64,000 nt of DNA, from NCBI GenBank assembly GCA_033032175.1, contig CM065325.1, forward strand, positions 7,158,930 to 7,222,929. The letters are read 5' to 3'. Position 1 is the first letter of the stretch. Each line of letters begins with the position of its first letter. This DNA is from Saturnia japonica. Its lineage: Eukaryota; Arthropoda; Insecta; Lepidoptera; Saturniidae. The notes beneath the pieces are model-generated. The model had not been told where the DNA came from, made no database searches, and worked only from the letters and a program-made list of their open reading frames with translations. Both the position numbers and the translations under genes were made by a program. This document shows, in pieces, positions 38,901-48,518 of this stretch.

Positions 38901-39138
38901 ATAATTATTGACTAATTTTTTATTTTAACTTTAGGATCAATATTTCGGAAACTTGACCGAAGAAGCTGGAGTAGTTCGGGCACCGCCAGTCCTCACAAAG
39001 ATCAGGGACTTTAATGCAGTGAATCGTCTTGATGATTTGTTGAACTATCGCGATTATGATTATAAAATTATTGATGAATACAATTATGACAGATGGTATA
39101 ACCCTCGAAAAGGTTTTCCCTGTTCCATCGAAGTATAA
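11894..39138 (+). CDS. flavin-containing monooxygenase (FMO gene 1), eight exons, secreted type
   Basis: The spliced exons are 11894-11974, 22896-23089, 29232-29370, 34055-34226, 34942-35214, 36400-36560, 37627-37767 and 38935-39138. All have GT-AG borders and phases 0,2,0,1,1,0,0, giving 454 residues. FMOs use FAD, NADPH and O2 to oxygenate soft nucleophiles such as amines. Residues 1-24 form a signal peptide. A FAD-binding GGGFAG lies at 36-41 (usually GAGxxG). The FMO signature FEGNMIHSHDY lies at 194-204, the NADPH-binding GAGASG at 219-224, and an FCTGY motif at 284-288. There is no C-terminal membrane anchor, unlike vertebrate FMOs. No frameshift or stop is seen. Its convergent neighbour at 40535-48518 is a paralogue with the same exon plan, and this copy is the more diverged at its C-terminus. 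Family assignment is firm and substrate is unknown. Exon 1 is the least certain part because a 10.9-kb intron follows it. Confidence 0.85.
12840..13540. repeat. dispersed repeat cluster
   Basis: The segment atattcaaggcgccatctattaacaa at 12863 recurs at about 41330-41370 next to FMO gene 2, with similar flanks (gtttaact, acagctgttag / acagttgttag). From 13095 the motif tttttgtctgtcggtatgtttgaacgccaa resembles the common lepidopteran LINE-like 3' repeat. Confidence 0.5.
13894..14240. repeat. transposon-derived fragments
   Basis: actagttgcgcccgcggcttcgcccgcgtgg at 13894 is the hallmark end of an abundant lepidopteran repeat. A separate CG-rich block (agcctatgcacacgacgttt at 14012 to about 14150) looks like the end of a DNA transposon. 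Neither can be delimited. Confidence 0.5.
14275..14412 (+). repeat. degenerate minisatellite
   Basis: About eight units of 15-18 bases around the consensus gaccgtcgagatggt: ttgaccgtcgagatgg, tgaccgtttagatgg, tgatcgttaagatatt, tgacagttgagctg, and so on. The units are diverged. Confidence 0.7.
14556..14625. repeat. AT-rich palindromic tract
   Basis: Alternating ata/tat sequence with self-complementary blocks such as tatattataatatata. It could extrude as a cruciform but is otherwise low complexity. Confidence 0.6.
15834..16240. repeat. non-autonomous LINE-like fragment with GACA tail
   Basis: Begins caactagctgttcccgtggcttcgctcac and continues to aaaatcggtccaaccgtttc at 16179. It ends in cagacagacagaga at about 16219-16232. 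This is the usual layout of RTE-related non-autonomous repeats in moths. Confidence 0.6.
18355..18580 (+). repeat. dispersed repeat family B, copy 2
   Basis: Carries cagcttaggacagccggactgg, gtagccaaaataatcttgtg, tggagaaggagggttcaaggtcagcaacgc and catcaggtgggccgtacgctt, all matching the family at 10441. It is the best-preserved 3' half. Confidence 0.75.
18885..19235. repeat. dispersed repeat ending in a gccgggctagct motif
   Basis: Contains aacggctcgacggatttggc near 18918 and ends gggcagaacaacgtctgccgggctagct. Both are typical ends of an abundant lepidopteran repeat. It matches the reversed form at about 44150-44370. Confidence 0.5.
19446..19756 (+). repeat. tRNA-derived SINE, family A copy 1
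   Basis: The head has an RNA polymerase III B-box-like sequence, gagttcgaatccctg, at 19488, preceded by an A-box-like tagtagcgtgttcgg. The body contains ctgaaggaaaacatcgtcatgaaac and the segment ends in an A-rich tail at about 19740. Other copies are at 22231 (+), 28241 (-), 42061 (-) and 30955 (+, partial). Confidence 0.75.
20455..21100 (+). repeat. dispersed repeat with ctaaggagcgga motif
   Basis: Starts gaacgcgctaatctctgga at 20461. It contains cactaaggagcggagcggtaacc near 20919 and ends with gggtgaaaccgcgaggcaca at about 21052-21071. The same family recurs at 40125-40345. It is probably a non-autonomous transposon with an internal insertion. Confidence 0.6.
21265..21715 (+). repeat. LINE-like fragments with (ta)n and GACA tail
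   Basis: cccgattgcgaaaaaggagggttatg at 21312 belongs to the repeat family also seen at 23108. There is a short ta microsatellite at 21363-21380. A second fragment ends at aaaattagttcagcagtttaag followed by cagacagacagacagag near 21662-21680. Confidence 0.55.
22231..22494 (+). repeat. tRNA-derived SINE, family A copy 2
   Basis: A-box-like tggtggtatcgtgtacgg and B-box-like gagttcgacttcctg, then atgaaggaaaacgtcgtgatgaaatc. It ends in an A-rich tail (gataaaaaaaaaca). Confidence 0.75.
23461..23635 (+). repeat. left arm of a long inverted repeat pair
   Basis: About 170 bases from aggagtaaattcgaaat through tttctagaaatacaatac to ctttatctaagaatacaaaa. They reappear almost unchanged, but inverted, at 31452-31620. 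The arms flank exon 3 of FMO gene 1. Confidence 0.85.
24200..24500 (+). repeat. tandem repeat, about 107-121-bp unit
   Basis: Units beginning cattgagtttgt start near 24232, 24353 and 24460. They share cgatgagta, gttggttgg, agggt.ttatgatggagcc and aggaactcctcaat. Two complete units and partial flanking ones are present. Confidence 0.8.
24573..24726 (+). other. unidentified coding-like block, possible stray 3' exon
   Basis: After a possible acceptor (gttttaag, 24565-24572) an open stretch of about 50 codons runs to a TAG at 24724. Its translation includes DPVLANRFVDSLVRLDNQ and then LSKFGEAVKAAAASGPLR. Base use is far less AT-rich than the intron around it. I do not recognise the protein. It may be a captured exon or part of a transposon, since it directly follows a tandem repeat. 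It is not in the FMO frame or family. Confidence 0.3.
25089..25440 (-). repeat. lepidopteran SINE, family C copy 1 (minus strand)
   Basis: The plus strand shows gtggcccactgctgggcaaa, ggtttcctcacgatgttttc and cgttagccgg, then ccggggttcgaatttg, which is the tRNA-like B box read on the minus strand. This arrangement is that of a widespread lepidopteran SINE. A plus-strand copy lies at 35447-35795. Confidence 0.8.
25612..25800 (+). repeat. dispersed repeat (aaaccgacttcaat type)
   Basis: aaagaaaaccgacttcaata, gtccaatgccaat, caaagaaatgg and catccataaaaaatatacatt also occur at about 34385-34575. Confidence 0.65.
28241..28545 (-). repeat. tRNA-derived SINE, family A copy 3
   Basis: Minus-strand copy: gcagggattcgaactcacgtcgatcg at about 28489 is the reversed B-box region. 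It is preceded by ctatggtttcatcacgatgat and taagtagtaggtaggactgg. Confidence 0.75.
30955..31060 (+). repeat. tRNA-derived SINE, family A partial copy
   Basis: tgagtagctatagcacggtggtagg and aagtttaaaatctatcttcaaacac match the body of the family. It is 5'-truncated and runs directly into a family B copy. Confidence 0.55.
31070..31331 (+). repeat. dispersed repeat family B, copy 3
   Basis: ctacttgaaccagcctaactgg, gtggccaaataacgttgtg, gcaacgcgcaag, gtccataggctatcg and gatcaggcgggctgtgtgctt match the other copies, with an atatctata insertion in the middle. Confidence 0.75.
31452..31620 (-). repeat. right arm of a long inverted repeat pair
   Basis: Reverse complement of 23461-23635 with only scattered differences. 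The largest are around 31560-31595. Confidence 0.85.
31868..32200. repeat. degenerate two-unit tandem repeat
   Basis: Both units share agagaaaacattaaa/agagaaaacactaaa, then tttctggtaggc/tttctggtaagc, then ctacttc..catatt. They start near 31871 and 32035. Confidence 0.5.
32910..33455 (+). mobile_element. 3' end of a non-LTR retrotransposon (RT C-terminal region), degraded
   Basis: Broken frames carry NFDKEVNRQI, LGWAAFGKL, a VFxQC-like segment, GTWSLTMGLIRKL and RGMLGVSLRDRIRNEKIRRR. Later pieces read LKWQWAG-like, ADGSELFSS, and WRPRTGRRNVGR in another frame. This is the tail of a LINE reverse transcriptase common in moths, related to but distinct from that at 9229-9960. It ends in a short aataatgatgatga run. 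There are several frameshifts and stops, so the copy is dead. Confidence 0.8.
34227..34941 (+). other. intron 4 of FMO gene 1
   Basis: Contains a dispersed repeat at 34385-34575 (same family as 25612-25800). It also has a GC-rich block at about 34660-34800 (cagcccccgggacttgc) that resembles a transposon fragment. Confidence 0.5.
35447..35795 (+). repeat. lepidopteran SINE, family C copy 2
   Basis: The head contains the B-box-like caggttcgaccccgg. The body has aaaggaaaatattgcgaaga and the 3' part has gaggcctcgatgcccagtagtgggac, the reverse of the gcccactgctgggc motif at 25089. It lies in intron 5 of FMO gene 1. Confidence 0.8.
36561..37626 (+). other. intron 6 of FMO gene 1
   Basis: Contains a repeat at about 36610-36880 (accagcaactaccgtgg, gctgttatgctggcctgc; related to 33465-33540) and a family B copy at 37290-37451. 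Confidence 0.5.
37290..37451 (+). repeat. dispersed repeat family B, copy 4
   Basis: aatcttgttttgtgtttctgcggcggg, caaggtcagcaacgcgctag and gcagccgcttaccattaggcggg match the other copies. Confidence 0.65.
37910..38029. repeat. 39-bp inverted repeat (hairpin) with TTAGG-type core
   Basis: The arms 37910-37948 and 37991-38029 pair with about two mismatches around a 42-base loop. The inner parts of the arms are cctaacctaaccc and gggttaggttagg, resembling the insect telomere repeat. It lies in intron 7 of FMO gene 1 and is probably a small foldback transposon. Confidence 0.75.
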
Positions 39139-39277
39139 AATTATGTAAAGATATGTGTTATTTGAATAATATATTATAAAATAGCGATTTCATATAAAAA
39201 CTCAAGTTATAATTAAGGGGTTAGAGAATATTTATAATTATGAAGGCTCTACGTTAGAGGCTGCTTTTTAAGTAGTG

Positions 39278-39283
39278 AATAAA
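39278..39283 (+). terminator. poly(A) signal of FMO gene 1
   Basis: AATAAA 140 bases after the stop codon, giving a short 3' UTR. Confidence 0.65.
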
Positions 39284-40124
39284 GTTGAAATCTATATTGT
39301 AACGGATGGATAGCCGATAGAACTGAGGTTTAGCTAATGTCTTAAAAATGGGGCATATGAACATTTTTTGGGTATGTGGGTATACTATTAAGTACCACTG
39401 CAGCACGATTTTACAATGTGGCCGACGTATTAGCCGTAGTTTAGTAGTTCTAGTATTCTTATATCGAATGTTTATATGTACAGATTTTTATATTTATCTA
39501 TATCTCATCTCCCGCTTAAATATCAACTATATTTTTAGGAGTAATTAAGTACCAAGTATTATTTGGTTTAGTTTAATTTGTATGTGTATAGCGTGGATTA
39601 ATGTAAAATACAAGTGTAGTTATTTTTCTTAATTCGAATGTTACCATTTCTACTTATATGATAAGTATAACCAATTATTAATAAAAATAATTAAAAAGAA
39701 TCTGGTTTTTATTAGTGATTACTAGAATCACGCGACATCTATGATTATAAGATTCCCTTTCTAAATGTAAACTAATACGAGGATATTTTTAGATACTTAT
39801 GATATTGGAAAACCGTGATTAAAAATATAACACTGGGGATATTTAATACCTATTTCATATATTCAATAAATGATATTACATCAAAAACAACTCCTTAATT
39901 ATTAAAAAAGAAAAAATCATAAGTATTAATTTATCTTAATAGAAAAGTCTACAATAAAGTACCATGATGCCTGTTATTTCTCTCTATATATAATAAAATA
40001 AGTTAATAGCAAAGTTAGATAAGTTTTTATACAATATGCCTAAGTAGTTTCTGCCAAACATTTTACATTACTATATTTATAAACTATATTCATATATAAA
40101 ATACAATAATCGAATTACATATTA

Positions 40125-40345
40125 ATGTGCTAATCTCAGAATCTGCCATTCCGATTTTAATAATTATTTTTGCATTAGATAGCCCGTTTATTGAGGAAGG
40201 TTCTAAGACTGTATAAATTCACGCTACGAACCTAAGGAGCGGAACATTAACCATAAATGTTAACCGATCCGACAAGCTGTAGACAAGTATACATCATGTC
40301 TATGAAACAGGCATAATCTAAGTTTGACGAGCGTGCAACTGGTAG
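40125..40345 (+). repeat. dispersed repeat with ctaaggagcgga motif, copy 2
   Basis: gtgctaatctcagaatctgcc, tagatagcccgtttattgagg, acctaaggagcggaacattaacc and tagacaagtatacatcatgtc match the element at 20455. Confidence 0.65.
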
Positions 40346-40449
40346 GCACAGCTTGTATGTGTGTATTGTTACTTAATTTAGTATAATTGTTATTTTTGTC
40401 ACTTTTTACATCGCTGTCCGAAGATAATAATTTAAGGCCATGTATTGAT

Positions 40450-40455
40450 TTTATT
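40450..40455 (-). terminator. poly(A) signal of FMO gene 2
   Basis: AATAAA on the minus strand, 80 bases beyond the stop codon at 40535. Confidence 0.6.
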
Positions 40456-40534
40456 GGTCTGTGATCTAAAATATTTTAAATACGTAGGTACCTATTATAA
40501 TAAATTACTGTAAAATATCTTCATTAAATATTCA

Positions 40535-43500
40535 TTATGGCTCTAAACTATTATTAATTTGTTGTTTCTCTAACGATCTGATGAACGTGTTGTCATCTAT
40601 AACAGTGTAGGCGTAATTTCTGTAGGTGTAAAGATTTTCGAGTTTAGCCTCTGTATCGACCGCTCGTATTTTGAACATGACCGGTGGGACCCTGTCTATT
40701 CCGGATTCCCGAGATAGAGCTTCGTAGTATTCATCCTGGAAAAACAAATGTGATATTTATACTTCTTTTATAATATTCTATACTGCCTAATATTATAAAA
40801 AGTTAAACTTTCTGAATACTTTGTAAGAGGTAATCTCTGAATCAACTGATCCGGTTCTAAAAATTCTTTCAATGATAGAGAAAGTTACGTTCAGAGTCAT
40901 GGTTTAATTGTTTATTATTGTTATTAAGTATTATATCTAGACACATGGCAGTGTTTACATCAACCATTCTGAGCTACATTCGACCCGTGCATTACCTAGT
41001 CAAAACTATTCAACCTACATATTTAAAATTTTGTATGTTTAATAAACATCTCTACCGAATTTGGCCCCCTTTTCATATTAATATTTTGGTTGCGATTATA
41101 AATAGCATTTAGATCTAAACTTGAATTATACAGTACCTATAATAAACATAGGTAGAATCACTATATATTATTAGATTTGTGGCAAAGCCATATCTTCCTT
41201 AATTATTCATCAATCTTGTTGATTCAAATACCACCTTAAAGGTTAGGTATTTTCTCCGGTATGGACGTAACATAGTAAAAAAGTTTTAAAATTAATGCGC
41301 TCGTAAAAATTATTTTATTGTCGAAAATATATTCAAATAACATGTAGAAGGCGCCATCTATTAACAATGTGTTTAACTAATATAACAGTTGTTAGTTAAA
41401 TTGTTTATTTACATTCTACAATGTACTAAAAATGTACAATGTCCAAAATATTTACATAGGATAACTTGTGAAAATTTTGAATGTCAATACTTATGAATAA
41501 TAATTTTGATTAGGGATATAACAATACGTAATTTTGCCGGTACATACGATACCTATATCGAAAGTTCATTAATAAATAAAATAAATAATGAAGTATTTAA
41601 ACTCCTACACATTGTTACTCGACTGGCGAAGGGTAAAGCTTTTCTATTATACACAATACAACGATTAGTAAAGACGGCAATGTCGCCACTAACACTACGT
41701 GCGGTTCTCTCGCCTGTGACGAAATGGTAATATCGTAGCTTCGAGCGCTTTTCACGTTGTAAGATTTCGGTTGATAAATCTGCCGATATATCGTATATAT
41801 AGTATCGGTATCGGAATCGTTTAATCCCAAATTTTAGTGATAATTATTCCATTTACCTCTTTCTCTGCTAGCATGTGTATGTGTGACATTGGTAGCCCCT
41901 TCGATCTTATCGCGTCCGCCCGTCTTTGCCATTCATGCATCATTTCGTCCTCAGACGGTAAAGTGAAGTTACCTTTTATTATAGCCGTAGCGTACCGTGC
42001 CTGCAAGGGGGATAAATACTCGTATGAAATGATATTATCTCATAAAATTAATATTTTTATAAGGCCACAACGTCACCTAATGTAATGTGACGATGTAGCT
42101 CTAAATGGAGGAACTGGCATTGAAACAATTAAAGGTGCTTGGCAACAGATTTTCAGTTTGTGGGTGGTAGATAGCTAGGCGAGCATTAGAAAATACCCTA
42201 CCACCATGCTACGGTTCCATAATGATATTTTCCTTCACCGAAAGTTCAGACTCATTGCAGGGATTCGAACTCACGTCGTCCGGCGCAATAACAGTAGATG
42301 CTACCACTGAGACATCATTGCTTAATACAAACAAAAAATGTATTTTTGCTTAAAACTATTTGAAACTGGAAAACTTAATTTAAATAAGTAGGTATTGTCA
42401 TTCAACATTGTATATATTTTTGTTATTTTGAATAATCTAAATGATTTTACTAGTACATACCTATTAACTATTTGTATGTATTTATTACCTGGGCATCCAA
42501 TGCGACCACTAAACAAGCGCGAACCACCAAGCCCATAATGATCATGCTTGGTTGATGGATGTTTACCATGTAGTTATATAAAGGCACAACACTGTGAGGA
42601 TCAAGAATCAGTTCGCTTGTTTCATCTAAAAATGGGTAGTCGTATTGGAATCCTGAAAATGGGGAAATTGGTAATGTATTATGATTAATATCATAATCAT
42701 ATCATAATGATTGTGATGATGATGATCAATGATGATTGTTCAAGTTATGGAGATTAATACAAATTACTCATTCTAGATATGAAGGTATGAAAGAAAAATA
42801 GAGTGTAGGAAATTGCTTAGGATATTGCTAAAGCCCGTAATAGAATAAAAAAGCGCGCATTGATATTTTCTAAAACAATGCAAATTTCTGGAATATTCGA
42901 TAGCCGCCGTTCTAAATCGTTTTATTGTTATTTTATGAAGATTCTCGAAACGGAAACGAAATGGAAAAGAGAGGTAGGACGGAGAAATCTCGATGGAGAT
43001 TTTTCTCTACTCGGGGTTTTACGACCCATGAAATACCTCCACCCTACATTTGACTGCAGCCAGATAACCTTGAGTTATTCCTTTGTGGAGTAGGCTTTCC
43101 AGAGCTTCTTGGGGAAGGGGGTTTAAAGGTCGGTAACGAGCGTGATTATATCTGGTGTTATGTATAAAAAAAGAAGAAAAATCCGTATAATAAGATGCCC
43201 AAAAAGCGTTCATAGAAATGGATTGCTATAGACACACTAATAATTATTTATTGGTGGTTATAATATATATTTTTAACTTAATTTCTCGTTCAATGATTTC
43301 AGAATCTACGTTCAGTAAATCTACGCATTTTAAAAAGAATTACATAATGTCAAACGAATCCGCAAACTCTAGTGTCTATTATCTAACCGTGACCTGTTTA
43401 TCACTGAGTTATATGTATCTTAAACCTTGTTGTATATTATCATGTAATGTCAAGTTATGTGCCAAGATTCAACGCAGAAATTTAAAAACAATATACATTG

Positions 43501-46500
43501 CAACCAAGTGTTTATAAGCGCAGGAAATCGGGAATGGTAGATAGTGGGCCTATAATCCTGGTACAAATATATCTAAAAGTTGGTATTAAAAAAAATGCTC
43601 GTATCTTCAAGCAAATAGCAAATACGAGGGGCTTAGTAACGTCGTCCTCATTCTGGAGGACCTTCTATAAAGCTAGTCGGTGCTCACTTCCATCTTCCGC
43701 CCCGAACGCGAGTGATCAAAACATCAAGGCCTTGATCGATACCCAAAATTGGTATTTTCCGTACCAGCATAATGTTTACTTGGTACATGATACAAGACCT
43801 TGAAACCCGGTACTTTTACTAAGAATTTGATATGTCTAACATCCCTGCAGGAAATACTGGCATACATAAATTCTCAAAATTTATATTATCATCATCACAC
43901 ACTTATTAATTATTATGATAAGTGAGCTTTGATAGTGGCCCCGTCTTGACCTACACATAATGTCTATGAAATAAATATTTTATAAGTATTTGTTTACAAC
44001 ATAATTACCGCACATTTATCATTATTATTTAGGCTTATACGAAAAATGGTCTTATTTTAATTATGTAGGACTTTATGCATTATAATACTTAAATAAGTTT
44101 TAGTACCAATATTATAAGGGGAAATATTTGATTTCTTTTTTGTTTGTAATAGATAATCACAAAAACTACTTGATAGATTTAAAAAATTATTTCACCAATA
44201 TATAGCTACAGTATCAGCGATTAACATAGGCTATATTATAATTTGAAAAATTAACTTATTCCTAAATATCGATAGTTTTACACAAAGTATACAAAATTGC
44301 CTACACGGGTGAGTTGGTATGTTTGTCGTATAAAATTAATACGGGTGATACCGTGGGCAGAGCTAGTTCTGTAAATTCGTTAAGTACTTTTTCAGGGACA
44401 AATACTATTAAAACATAAAATTTCTTTACAATTAACCAGAGTGTTTATTATATATATCTGTTGATAATTTTAAATGCGATCAAACTTTTAGTTTTCGTCT
44501 ATAAATCCACTAGTGGCGTTCCTAGCGGAAAAATTATAAATACTTTCGAAAATGTCTACTATCTAGAACGTATCGCAACTAATTCAGACTTATTTTTATC
44601 TGTGTGCAAGATAGATAAATCTATACCTGTACAATATATAACATCGTCGATTTCTTCATAAGATCCATCAACGAACATAGCGCCAGTTGCATTAAACTCC
44701 TTGACATCAGGTTTCTTGATATAATTCGTAGGGAAGGGTGTTCGGAAATTGACTTTTGAATGGTGGCTGTGCAGTAAAGTTTTGCTCAACTCTGCCACAT
44801 CGAGGCCGATGTCCATACCGGAAGGACCGGCACCTATGACAAGAACCCGTCGGTTTTTATATGGACTCGGTTCTCTGTAATCGTGGCTATGGATAATGCT
44901 CCCTGGAATATAGATATCATTTTATGTTAATAATTCATATCTCAAAGATATTTATTTCGCTAATTATTCATCAAAATTATTGATTCGAATATCATTTAAC
45001 TTAAAGACAAATTGCTTTTCATTTATGTTTAAAAAAAAAAAGTTACTATTAGCGTGCTAACATATAATGAATTTTACTATAGACAGATTAGTATCTATCA
45101 AAAAAAGGAAACAAACCTTCAAATAGTTTCTCTCCGGCAATGTTTGGCATATTAGGCTTACTAAAGTGTCCATTGCCGATAATTATATATTCATATTCAT
45201 CCTCAAATATCTGTCCAGTTTGTACGTGTTCGTGTTTAACCTTCCAAACGTTATCAACCCGCCTTACTGAGACAACGTTGTGGAGAAACTAGAAATAATA
45301 AATAAATAGGTACCTAATATTTATATGTACATAACTCACATTTTAATAATAAATATTTTTTTTAAATTATTTAATGTAATTCCTAAACCTTTTTCTCGAT
45401 ACCTGTATATGTTGTTCTAACTCGTAATATTTAGCATAGTTTTGTAAATATTCATAATACATTTTCCAAGTTGGGAACGACGGAAGTTCTTCTGATAATG
45501 GAAACCCTTTGAGCTCCATTGTGGGTTTTGGCAAATTCGTTCTGTAATAAATAAATAATATAATGCCATCTATTGCGCGTTATTTGTATTACTTTGGTAG
45601 CACAACGAGTAGCAAAACCATTATTATTACCAAAGTTTTATAGGTTTTATTTTTTTATCGGTAGATGTCAAGGCCAGACAGAACATGTGCTCGTAGTTGT
45701 ACAACAGCTGCCAATTAAATAACATTATCTTAAGAAAATAATAATTATGTAAGCATTGGTTGATTATAATTTTTTCTTTAAGAATAAATACTCATTTTGA
45801 ACAATATATTTGTAATAATCTCTGCAAATGCACGGAATCGTCTGAAGTCAAGTCTTTAACTTATAATATTATCATCCATTGTTATGTAAACTCTTTTATA
45901 ATGTACTGTCCGACCTTACTCGAAAACTGGTAGATGTGCTTCATAATTACATAAGTATATTATACGTATTTTATGATAATATTATTTACACAGGTAAATA
46001 TTTCAGTGATTATCTTTTATTACTTCCACAAAGAAATGACTCTAAGCATAAACTATTAACAGAAACCAATTTTTTTATTCTTTCTGCATCATCATATATT
46101 TACGCATAACAAGTTTGAGTGAATAATACCCATTACAAAATTTACATAGTAAAAGTGATTTTACACACCTCAAATGCTTGTACATACTGGTGTGTAAGGG
46201 TAATCCATTTTCATCAGTACCAATTCTAGGATCATATCTCCAAGTGCCTCCCACATATCTAGTGGCTTCTAAAACAGTGAAGTTTATACCTTCTTCTTTT
46301 AAGTATTTAGCTGAAGTTAAGCCTGCAATTCCAGCTCCAATCACACAAACACGCTTAGTCTAAAAAGTACAGAAAAAAATTATCTATTACATTGTAATTG
46401 CATCACACATACATAAATAAAATATAAATTTAAGAGTTACATATTATAAAACATTTAAATTCGGAATTAGAAAAATTATCTTAACAAGTTTTATAAACGC

Positions 46501-48518
46501 ACTATTAATGTCATTCAACGCTTTTTTTCTCTATTGTTGCCGTAAGGCGAGTATAATGTAGTTCCTTGAATTGTTATTTATCTCTGGTTCCTTGCAGTTG
46601 TTTCATGTTTGTATTGTGTCTAAGTATTGCATGTTATCCTTGTCACTATATTCTGTGATTGTGTTTCCATATTAATATGTGGTTTAATATGTACGTAATA
46701 ATAATAGTCAATAGTAATGTAGTATTTATCTTGTATCTTGCATTTTAGGCAATGTTATATAATAAATATATTACTTGGTCTCAATATTTGTTCTTACTCA
46801 ATTGTATACTTGGTATAAATTGTCTTACCATTGTGACGAACAAAAGCTAAATATAATATCTGGACGAGTGAGAGTCACACGAAACAGTTCAATATGACAA
46901 TTTCACGCATAATATGATTAGGAATATTGTTAAGAATACACAATGACTACGCGAATGTCGGTGTTTGTAACATAACAATTGTATGACATCGACTTTATAG
47001 TTCGACGTGTTTACAGAGACTATTAAAACGGCGTAAACGACGCATATAGGGAAACAGAAGATCCTATGCGCCAAGTCAGTTTTTGACGTTATCTGAATAT
47101 ATTTAAATTGGAGATAAATTCAGTCATTGTTGGCGATATCATAATTCATTAATTCCAATACATAAGCATACGAATTAAGAAGAGTCTCTGTCTCAATTCG
47201 TTAAATTTTTTAGATTAATATTTTTGATAATTCAGTGGTAAACTAACGGTGTGCCCGCGTCTCCGGACGCGTTTGTTACTTACACAGTAGTTATTTACAA
47301 CTCGTAATTTTATTTTTACTCATATTGTTGACAGCTAATATGCCGTATTAATTGAGGCATGGCATGTATATCACGTGTACAATTTTCATCAAAATTGCTT
47401 GTAAATTATTATTCAGTTCTACGATTTCTGATGTATTATTAAGATTCTAATAGCCTCTCAATAATGGTATTATGTTTGCTTCCCATCCACAAAATTTGTT
47501 AGAATCGGTTGAGAATTGATGAACATTTAATTTTGTGAACTTTTTTTTTAACGATTTTTAGAAGTAATATTGACAATTATTATAGCCCATCAATTATGTA
47601 ATTACTTATACTTCCCGTGTACAAAATTTCATAAGAATCGTTCAAATCGTTTTTGAGTTAAATCTGGACATACAAACAGACAGACAGACAATTATTTTTA
47701 AAGGCATATACGTGATCAGTGTCGTTCGTATATTAGTATGGCTATCGGGAAATTTAATAAAAAAATAACGGACAAAACTACATATTTATTAATATAGATC
47801 AGAAAAAAATTAGCTCGCCTATTAAAAAGTTTTCTAAAAACACAGTTTTTATTGGAACGTCTTTGCTTAACGCGGCTTGCGGTAAAGGAAAAAGCGTTAT
47901 GCCTTCATGGATGGTTCCCTGGGACGTCTCTGTCCGCACATATTCATTCGCAGCAATATTTCGCTTTTTAAAACTGGACAACTGGAACTCAAGACAGATT
48001 TTTCAAAGACAACCATATATCACCGTATTTGCAATTAAATTATCTTTGTTTTGAGATAAGTATTATTTACTAAACAGACGAATGCAAATTATTAGTATCG
48101 ACTTACCTGTTTATACCCGCCTACCTAATAGTTATGACGAGGAAAAATAGGCAGCCTATCGTTTGCATAATTTATTGGCTTCATACTTTCGATTGGTATA
48201 TAATTTGTCTATTTTAAACATACAAGTGCAATTTATAAAATAAACATTTTGAAATTTTTAATTAATCATATTCTGGACTGAAAATTTTCAGACGACTTAT
48301 TCGCGATATATGACTTAACATATCAAATTTTATATAAAATAATTTTCATCCATTAAACAGACGGGTGAAAGTAATTGTTTCTTACTCGGATACTTTACTA
48401 TAAACAAGATATTATTTAGAAGATAAATAAATAAAATATAACAAACCTTCACTTGAATAAAACTGGTTGAACACACGTGTACACACAAACCGAAAAAAAT
48501 AAAAAACAACCGAGTCAT
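40535..48518 (-). CDS. flavin-containing monooxygenase (FMO gene 2), eight exons, senecionine N-oxygenase-like
   Basis: The exons in transcript order are 48518-48447, 46359-46169, 45541-45403, 45288-45117, 44902-44627, 42652-42489, 42000-41857 and 40735-40535. All borders are GT-AG with phases 0,2,0,1,1,0,0, giving 452 residues. Exon 1 encodes a signal peptide (MTRLFFIFFGLCVHVCSTSF). FAD-binding GAGIAG is at 32-37, the FMO signature FEGSIIHSHDY at 190-200, NADPH-binding GAGPSG at 215-220, and a YCTGF motif at 281-285. There is no C-terminal anchor, so the product is probably a soluble, secreted enzyme. Length, signal peptide and sequence character fit the lepidopteran FMO group containing senecionine N-oxygenase, which N-oxidises pyrrolizidine alkaloids in haemolymph of arctiid moths. 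That specific substrate is inference, and a general FMO1-type role is equally possible. The gene is intact and compact, and convergent with its paralogue ending at 39138. Confidence 0.92.
41315..41430. repeat. dispersed repeat shared with 12840-12940
   Basis: aaggcgccatctattaacaatgtgtttaact then acagttgttag, matching the segment in intron 1 of FMO gene 1. It lies in the last intron of FMO gene 2. Confidence 0.55.
42061..42320 (-). repeat. tRNA-derived SINE, family A copy 4
   Basis: Minus-strand copy in an intron of FMO gene 2: cattgcagggattcgaactcacgtcg (reversed B box), ccttcaccgaaag, and ctaccaccatgctacggttcc. Confidence 0.75.
42653..44626 (-). other. intron 5 of FMO gene 2
   Basis: The longest intron of this gene apart from the first. 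It contains a family B copy (42980-43165) and the reversed lepidopteran repeat at about 44150-44370 (accgtgggcagagctagt). The open frame at 43498-43803 has no recognisable domain. Confidence 0.5.
42980..43165 (+). repeat. dispersed repeat family B, copy 5
   Basis: ggagatttttctctactcgggg, gcagccagataaccttgag, ttccagagcttcttggggaagg and aaaggtcggtaacgagcg match the other copies. Confidence 0.65.
46360..48446 (-). other. intron 1 of FMO gene 2
   Basis: A LINE-like fragment with cttcccgtgtacaaaatttcat and a cagacagacagaca tail is at about 47240-47720. Otherwise nothing is recognised. Confidence 0.5.

Larger units (their letters stand above)
39139..40534. other. intergenic space between convergent FMO genes
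   Basis: Holds both 3' UTRs and a repeat at 40125-40345 of the same family as 20455-21100. No coding signal is seen. Confidence 0.6.
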
